Positions 57,995-64,000 of a stretch of 64,000 bases of DNA are shown here, one piece after another; within the stretch, counting starts at the first letter, position 1; each line of letters starts with the position of its first letter. The position numbers were made by a program, and so were the translations under genes. This DNA is from Solanum dulcamara (taxonomy: Eukaryota > Streptophyta > Magnoliopsida > Solanales > Solanaceae). The notes beneath the pieces are model-generated. The model saw only the letters and a program-made list of their open reading frames with translations. It ran no database searches and was not told the origin of the DNA. Location of the stretch: the NCBI RefSeq assembly GCF_947179165.1, contig NC_077239.1, positions 20,429,134 through 20,493,133 of the forward strand, written 5' to 3'.

Positions 57995-60157
57995 TGTTAC
58001 ACCTCACCCTTTTTAAGCTCGGAATGTCTCATAAGTTCCTTGGACATTATCATGTGAGCCGGATACGCTATCACACTATCAAATGACTACAAGGAGGGGA
58101 GGATGTGATACCCCATAGTAGAGAAGGTTGGAGATGAAGTCATAAGAATTCGGAAGGAATTGGAGGCCAAGTAATTAGTCGTAGGACTCGATTTACCTAC
58201 GTAAGCTACTAACTTGGAAGTCTTATATACTTAAGCTATTGGAGTACGTACCAAGCCTGCGTAGCATAGATTACATAGGATCTTAAAATAAGACGAAATT
58301 ACGAACCCACGAGGGAGAAGAAAACAATGACACGTGGCAGCCAATGGAGGAGTGCCACGTGGCAGCACCTCAATCAAGCAAGTGACCCACCTGCTTGGGG
58401 TCAAGTAGGTGACCCACCAGCTTGGGGGAGGGGCCCCCCACTGCCACGTGGCAGCCCGTAATTGGTTGCATAGATATGGTATCCCAATCATAGCTAGACA
58501 CGTGTCAGCCTGGGGGCTAACATGTGTCACCCCCATAGCCACCCTATATATATATATGTGTATTGTGACTATGTATCTCATTCTTAGCCAAAAATTCAGC
58601 CAAGAACAAGAAAAGAAAAATGTAGAGAGGAAGAGAAAGAAGGCAGCCATGGTTTCTAAGAAATTAAGGGAAGTTCTTCACTTTTCTTTCATGAATTAAT
58701 TATATACGGTGTTCCCTAAGCACGTGGAGGTTCATATATGTATTTTACGATATCTACAGAATTAATTCTTCAGCTTGGAACTTGAGAGGAAGTTGAAAGA
58801 ACAAAGAGGGAAAACGTTAAAAACTAGTTAACAAACCCGTTTTTGGAGGGGACAATTGCTAGTAATATTGGTATAACTTCTTGTGTATATCTTCTTTTCT
58901 GGTGATTCAATATATTTTGGAAAGATATTTCATAGGTATATAACTTTCATTTAGTCTTTCAAATCCATTTTTGCTTTTATATTTTCGAAAAAGGGTGATG
59001 AAGTGTAGAGGAGGTACTCCCCAGATTTTGGTTTTGGAAATCTTACACGGATTGTTGTTGGTGTTTTGGGAATATCTTTTTGTAAAAAGTTGATGTAGGG
59101 GTGATTCAAAATTTTATGTGACCCTAAGACATATGTCTATAATTTTCCGGAAGGACGTAAATCCTTTTTCCCTCCCCTATAATGTTCCCTATCCAGATAT
59201 TTCATAGGTATACAACTTTCATTTAGACTATCAAATCCATTTTTGCTTTTATCTTCTTGAAAAAGTGTGATAAAGTGTAGAGGAGGTACTGCCCAGATTT
59301 TGGTTTTGGAAATCTTACTCGGATTGCTGTTGGTGTTTTGGGCATATCTTTTTGTAAAAAATTGATGTACGGGTGATTCAAAATTTTATATGACCCTAAG
59401 ACACATATGTATAATTTTCCTGAAGGACGTAAATCCTTTTTCCAGTTGCAGCCATACGAACCATACAGATATGATTCACCGGATCCCTGAAAGGGCCAGT
59501 TATATTGTATAATTTAAGCATGCATGCTTTTTTGACTCACAGAGTAAATGTACAGGTTTCCAATTTTGATAGTTTATCCCCTGTTTCTCTACTTCAGATA
59601 TGCTTCCAGTTGTATTATATTACGTTTTACATACTCAGTATATATGTCGTACTGACCCCCTTTCTTCGGGGGGCTGCGTTTCATGCCTGCAGGTACAGGT
59701 ACGGGTGTTGGGAGTCCGTCAGATTAGGATTCCGCTTAGCTCAGCTGGAAGAGGCTCCATTGTATCGGAGCCTAGTTTTGGCACTAGCCACTGATGTATA
59801 TCATCGTTTTATTTACACAGGGGTACGGCGGGGGCCCTGTCCCGCCATATGTTATCATTATTATTTTTAGAGGTCTGCAGACATGTATATGTGGGTTGTG
59901 TATGTTAGTTTGATTCAACTAGGTCTACCTGATATATGATATATATGATTATGTTATGGCAGCCTTGTCGGCTTGCGTGCCCTGTCATGTTATGACACAA
60001 ACGAAAAAGGCAACAGGTTTATGAAAATGTTATTGCCTAGTGGGGCTCTATTGCATGCTATTATCTTATTTATGATTCAACGTGACCACAGCTAATAGAT
60101 ATGTGTACGGGGGGCAGGTCAGACCCCAGTCGTGGCCTACGGGGTTGGGTCATGACA
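57995..60157 (+). repeat. Element D 3' LTR, rearranged
   Basis: Matches the 5' LTR to about 59170 and from 59463 to the end. Between them about 1.2 kb of the 5' LTR (about 51780-52983, including the 195-nt block) is missing, and a 272-bp-spaced duplication (58923-59170 and 59195-59442) is present instead, with a 24-nt reversed fragment at the junction. The donor site of the intron-like segment is lost (GGGAAG at about 58669). Confidence 0.85.
58923..59442 (+). repeat. local duplication in element D 3' LTR
   Basis: agatatttcataggtata starts at 58923 and 59195 (period 272). Both copies run through ggtactgcccagatttt-like and tgtgaccctaagaca to cgtaaatcctttttcc. The copies differ at several sites, so the event is not very recent. 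Confidence 0.85.
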
Positions 60158-60162
60158 TACGG

Positions 60163-60489
60163 TGGGGGCCTTATCCTGCCATATGTTACTGTACTATTGT
60201 TAGAGGTCTGTAGACATGTATGTGTGGGTTGTTTATGAGTTTATTTCGGCTGTGCCTATAAAGCACGTTATAAATGTTTTTACTTTATGACAGCCTTGTT
60301 GGCTTACATTATCTTTCATGATACAATATGAATGAAAGAGGCCACACGTACACGAAAAAGTTTTAACTCTTTGGGGTTTTTGTGAGTAGTATCACTTTTC
60401 TCATAGTTCAATTTGACTACAATTGACAGATATGTATACGGGGGTCCAGGTCGGACCCCAGTCGTGGCCTACGGGGTTGGATCGTGACA
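60163..60489 (+). repeat. Element C 3' LTR, distal 327 bp
   Basis: Matches 45374-45700 closely, from the gtgggggcc part of hairpin 2 to ggttggatcgtgaca. Its displacement from 50588 is explained by the insertion of element D. Confidence 0.9.
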
Positions 60490-60578
60490 CCTTATTTATG
60501 TTTTTGATATGTACAAGAGGCTTGTTTGGAGCCCCTTTTGATATTTTTAAATTGTGTATTAATATTTTTAGTTATTGT
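60490..60578 (+). repeat. Element B 3' LTR, distal 89 bp
   Basis: Begins with the element C target duplication cctta and continues as tatgt..gatatgtacaagagg..ttggagccccttttg, matching 35120-35165, then a strongly AT-shifted version of the LTR end up to gttattgt (60578), followed by the ataga duplication. Confidence 0.8.
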
Positions 60579-60899
60579 ATAGAGATCATGGTGTCCTTGA
60601 CGGCCCGTATACCATTTATTCTTTTCTAGAAATCATGGCGGCCTAGACGGCCAAAGCAGGACTTATGTGCTACCTCCTTATTGTTTTATATGAACTATTG
60701 GGAGTAGTTGCTTTATTTTTAAAGAAGTTGATAAGGGCTTTACCGATGAACGGCTTATTTTTAAGCTGAGATGTACTTGTTTGTTTTCTTGACTATGTGT
60801 AGCTACCATACACCTTTAGCAAATGGCTCAGCAAGGTCAGCTTTGGTTTAAGGTTTGGCAATAGTTGTCAGTTGCGCTCCATGAGTTTAGGCTGTGACA

Positions 60900-61053
60900 C
60901 AAGGTTTTTCCCTTGCTAAGGTTATGACTATAATATTTCTGAATTGATGTCAGAGATATTATAAGGCTTAACTGCTCAAAACTATGTACGACTATTGAAA
61001 GAACTAGTATAAGCCTAGAATAAGATTAAACATGCTCTAATATCACTATAACA
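60900..61053 (-). other. leader and primer-binding site of element H, minus strand
   Basis: On the minus strand tgatattagagcatgttta (61045-61027) follows the LTR end tgtgaca; it is a decayed TGGTATCAGAGCATGTTTA. The leader continues to 60900, where the element G LTR ends, so G probably inserted here or a deletion joined them. Confidence 0.65.
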
Positions 61054-62721
61054 TGTCACACCAGTATGTATGGAAGATAAACCGTAAAGAAGAAAACACA
61101 TCAGTAGTCTCGAATTAGTTGATATAGGCCTAAAGTGGATTCTAGGAAGCTAAACATGATCACCTAGGTCCTCACTCAAAATTCAGACAAATAACCCTAC
61201 ATTTAAAATATTTAATCTCAATCTTTAAGTCAGGAAGATGTAGCCCACATTTACGCTGACTGTGCATTCTCTAAATCACTTCTTTTGAGCTTCTCCCTTC
61301 CGAACGACCTCTGAATGTTGCAACACTATCAAAAAATAAAATAACAACATTAATTCACTAAAATCACATAAAATAGAGATGGACCAATTTTGGAGTTAAA
61401 ATAGGAAGTGTGGGAGCCATGTCCGAAATCCCAAAAATTACTTTGACAAAAAGCCCAATTCACCTATCCAAACATGTGTTTCACTTTTTGAAATAGTGGG
61501 AATCAACAACATGCATAAAATTACCACTTAAAGAACACAAGATAAGTCATTTCAACCATTAACCATTAGAAATTACCTCAAATGAAGGATCATTGATTCT
61601 GCACGAATGATCATCCACGTGGCCATGAACTTTTCGAACACCTGGATCTTTGAATCACCCAATTTGGCACTATATTGAGGTAGAAATCACAACTAAAGTT
61701 CTTGGGACATAGATGATTGCATCTTGTCTTTTATTTAAAGACCAGCTAAAATTTCTCACTGCAATCATGAAGGAGAGGGTTGCGATTGCATCCCACAAGA
61801 CAAAAGACCCTCACGATCACAAAGGTCTAACCTCATGATACTAATGGCCAAATATCATCAACAGGGGTGAGCTCTTCATTGCAATTGCGATAAGTGGAGC
61901 CCGCTAACGCGAAGGAAAAAGGGTGAGAACTTCTAGATCATGACAAAGGCCCTTTGAATTGTGATGTCTAAGCCAAGTTACCCTCCATAATCACGGAGGC
62001 TTCATCACAATAGCAATGAATAAGTCATCTAAACTAGAAATTATTGGAATAATTGGTTTTGGCCAAGTTAAAAACTTCTACAGGGGTGCTCGAGATTAAT
62101 TCATAACCGGGTGCGTCAAAACAAACAATTCTACTCTATAAAATTTGACATTCCAGACTCAACGACGCAGTTGAAATTTAAATCCAAGGTAATTTTAAAA
62201 AAGTGGGTTTCATACGTAAGTGTCATTTTTTGCCATTTCTAATAAGTTCCTAGGGATTTGATTAGAAGTCTCTAAAAAAACACAAAGGCTCATTCTATAT
62301 GAAACTCGACATTTCAAAGCTAACCGTACTGTCGGACTTCTAATTCCAGCATATTTTCCAAGAATGTTTACTGAGCTAAAACTTAGGCCAAGGCTTCAAA
62401 GCTAAAATGCCTAATGTTTCAAACTCTCACTAAAAGCTCTAGAACCTGAGTCGGCCATAACACTAGCCTAAAATGGCCCTTATGGATTTGATGGAACTGT
62501 GAGAAATCCATTCTTATGTCATTTATCTAACATTTCGACCAAAGTCATCTATTTAAGTTCCAAAAACTCAAAAACATATAAACGAAAATAATCTCAAAAG
62601 AAAGACTAGGTGATTGAATAGTTATTGTAGGAAAGTCATAAATGACTTGGGGTAACTACAATAATTCTCTAAACGATGAAAAGAAGATACTTACAAAAAA
62701 AAGACCCTGAGGGTCATTACA
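61054..62721 (-). repeat. Element H LTR, minus strand
   Basis: Starts TGTAATGACCC at 62721 and ends tgtgaca at 61054 (1668 bp). It is related to the element F LTR (U3 with catgatcac/gattgcgat words at 61740-61990). It has pol immediately upstream and a primer-binding site immediately downstream, so it is flanked by internal sequence on both sides. Confidence 0.75.
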
Positions 62722-64000
62722 ACATCAATTACTAAACAAACTTTTATCCACAAAAGTGCGAGTCAAGAAGTACCTCAAGGCTCAAATAAACTATGGAACA
62801 ACTCTCACATCTCCTGCTTTGTCTCCCAAGTAGACTCCTCAACTGGAAAATTCATCCAACAAACCATAACAACATGAATCATACTAAAGCACTTCAAACT
62901 TATCTGGAGCATACCAATGCAGCATCGAGATATGGAAAAGTGGATAGATAGCTTAAAATGCTAGAGGTAGTGCTAACTCATAAACGACATCTATATTAGT
63001 CCTCATACTATCAAAAGTCCCTATATACTTGGGGCTAAGCTTTTTCCTCCTCCCAAAATATAATCACTCCCTTCATGGGAGATACTCAGAGAAATAATCG
63101 ATCACCAACTGCAAACCTCAAAGGTTGGTACTTACATTCAAAAAAACTTTGGTACCTACTCGGAGCTGCGATAAGCCTATCTTGAATCGTCATCACATGA
63201 TCTAAGGCCTCCTGAAGTAATTTAATACAACATGAACTAAGCTCCATTCACGTTAACCAACTAACTTGAGAGTGTAATCCATACCATATAATTCCTTGAA
63301 CGGGGCCATCTAAATACTAGGGTGTTAGTTTTTATTGTATAAAAACTCCGCTAAATAAATTAAAATAGTATCACTCATATATATAGTCCAAAACACATGT
63401 CCACAACTTATCTCAAGAACCTGAATAGTGAACTCTGACTAGACATCAAGGAAAGATAACTGAAAAACCACATAGGCCAACACCCGCCTAGAATTTAAAA
63501 TATGAAGTCAAATCATGTTGTTGGCTAAAAAATGGACGTCTAAAGAAAAAGTTTGCTTTGAAAGAGAAAAGAGGGCTAGACTACCTAAACTCACTGCCTT
63601 GCTGCTCAAGGTGTCTGCTACTACATTCATTTTTCCTGAGTGGTGGACAATACAAATATCATAGTCCTTCATATTCGTAATTCAACGACTTTGACTTAAA
63701 TTAAGGTCCCTCTAGCTCATGACATACTGAAGACTCATGTGGCCAGTGTAGATCTCACAAAGAACTCCTTATAGGTAGTTCCTCTAAGATATTAAGCATA
63801 AAAACTACCACTACCAACTCAAAATTAAGAGTAGGGTAGTTTCACTTATGTATTTAAAGTTGCCTCGATGCAAAGCCTATAAATCAACCTCAATGCATCA
63901 ATACAAAACCCAAACCCATGGTATATGCTTCCCAATACCCCGTGAAATACTCAACCTCAAATGAAATAGTCAATACTGAAGTAGTGGTAAGCAACTCCTT
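62722..64000 (-). pseudogene. pol: Element H pol 3' part: RNase H to C-terminus, minus strand
   Basis: Enters the window at the right edge with RNase H (IWYFTGYWEAYTMGLGFVL-like text, 63960-63900). It reaches LLKDYDIC..HHSGKMNVVADTLSSKAVSLGSLA at about 63670-63575, where the family has [16 protein letters not shown]. Integrase is largely missing: about 750 nt separate this linker from the pol end (VEESTWETKQEM, 62850-62815). The sequence of 63000-63300 resembles the pol C-terminal barrel with many stops. It ends next to the LTR start at 62721. Confidence 0.7.

Larger units (their letters stand above)
50589..60157 (+). mobile_element. Element D: Ty3/gypsy-derived element nested in the 3' LTR of C
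   Basis: 5' LTR 50589-53677 (3089 bp), internal 53678-57994, 3' LTR 57995-60157 (2163 bp, rearranged). Flanks are tatgg (50584-50588) and tacgg (60158-60162), one transition apart. It is the innermost level of the stack. The internal region is very decayed; only integrase and pol-terminal traces are recognised. Confidence 0.9.
42363..60489 (+). mobile_element. Element C: deleted (non-autonomous) LTR element nested in B
   Basis: 5' LTR 42363-45700, internal 45701-47563 (only about 1.9 kb), 3' LTR 47564-50588 continuing at 60163-60489. Flanks cctta at 42358-42362 and 60490-60494 match perfectly. The first two bases of the 5' LTR are GG instead of TG. LTRs differ by about 3% in a 300-bp stretch compared by eye. 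The internal region retains primer-binding site, leader, last codons of pol and polypurine tract but lacks nearly all of gag-pol, so mobility would have needed another element's proteins. Confidence 0.9.
33014..60578 (+). mobile_element. Element B: Ty3/gypsy retrotransposon hosting a nested insertion
   Basis: 5' LTR 33014-35213 (2200 bp), internal region 35214-40253, 3' LTR 40254-42362 plus 60490-60578 (about 2.2 kb once the insertion is removed). Flanks are ataga on both sides (33009-33013 and 60579-60583), a perfect 5-bp target duplication. It lies inside the 3' LTR of element G. LTRs differ by an estimated 15-20% by eye, so it is old; all coding regions carry stops but are better preserved than in element A. 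Confidence 0.9.
30778..60899 (+). mobile_element. Element G 3' LTR, split by a 27.6 kb nested insertion
   Basis: The left part is 30778-33013, the right part 60584-60899, together about 2.55 kb. It starts TGTAACAACCCACCC after the polypurine tract and ends gaggctgtgaca-like (gctgtgaca, 60899). The join reads naturally across the insertion (..cttaataga|gatcatgg). No primer-binding site follows 60899, so it is the 3' LTR. The left part has repeats of accgagcctacgggttgggtag type (32215-32300) and a TA microsatellite. Confidence 0.8.

Noticed and set aside
58231..58699. 139-codon minus frame and overlapping 96-codon plus frame in the D 3' LTR
   Set aside because: Both fall in the LTR promoter region, and the equivalent stretch of the D 5' LTR (50830-51290) does not keep these frames open. 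The plus frame does cross the ATG in cagccatgg context, which is noted with the intron-like segment.

Overview
This window looks like gene-poor plant nuclear heterochromatin. It is AT-rich, and I recognise no intact host gene, tRNA, rRNA or CRISPR array. Nearly all of it is decayed LTR retrotransposons of the Ty3/gypsy (Metaviridae) type, piled into one another. The evidence is repeated primer-binding sites complementary to initiator Met-tRNA (TGGTATCAGAG-like), polypurine tracts followed by TGTAA/TGTTA LTR starts, LTR ends in TGACA or TAACA, and broken gag-protease-RT-RNase H-integrase reading frames in the gypsy order. LTR style and codon content suggest a dicot, perhaps Solanaceae, but that is an inference that only a database search could settle. 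All coordinates and similarities were read by eye; no alignment was run.

Layout, left to right. 1-2080: two pieces of one LTR family in opposite orientations. 2085-11770: element A (+), a complete but heavily mutated gypsy element with a ~2.4 kb 5' LTR and a disrupted 3' LTR. 11780-20870: LTR pieces of family E, two copies on + and one on - with its own primer-binding site and the start of gag. 20890-29828: element F (-), truncated within RNase H, with RT split by a 3.14 kb solo LTR (21554-24695). 29829-30485: nothing recognised. 30490-60899: a nested stack. 60900-64000: element H (-).

The stack is the main structural feature. The 3' LTR of element G (30778-60899) is interrupted by element B (33014-60578). 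The 3' LTR of B is interrupted by element C (42363-60489). The 3' LTR of C is interrupted by element D (50589-60157). Removing each insertion restores a continuous LTR. The flanking 5-bp target duplications are ataga/ataga (B), cctta/cctta (C) and tatgg/tacgg (D). G itself ends inside the leader of minus-strand element H, giving a probable fifth level.

The LTRs of the C/D family, including the solo LTR, hold unusual internal structure: a pair of palindromes upstream of the TATA box, a short intron-like segment with GTAAGT donor, a 195-nt frame-preserving block ending in a shared stop codon in four copies, a swapped central module (40-bp minisatellite in C, other repeats in D), and two conserved GC-rich hairpins near the 3' end. 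The inner element D has visibly more diverged LTRs than its host element C, which contradicts simple nesting order and points to recombination or gene conversion. I found no pathway or operon; the biology here is transposon structure and decay.
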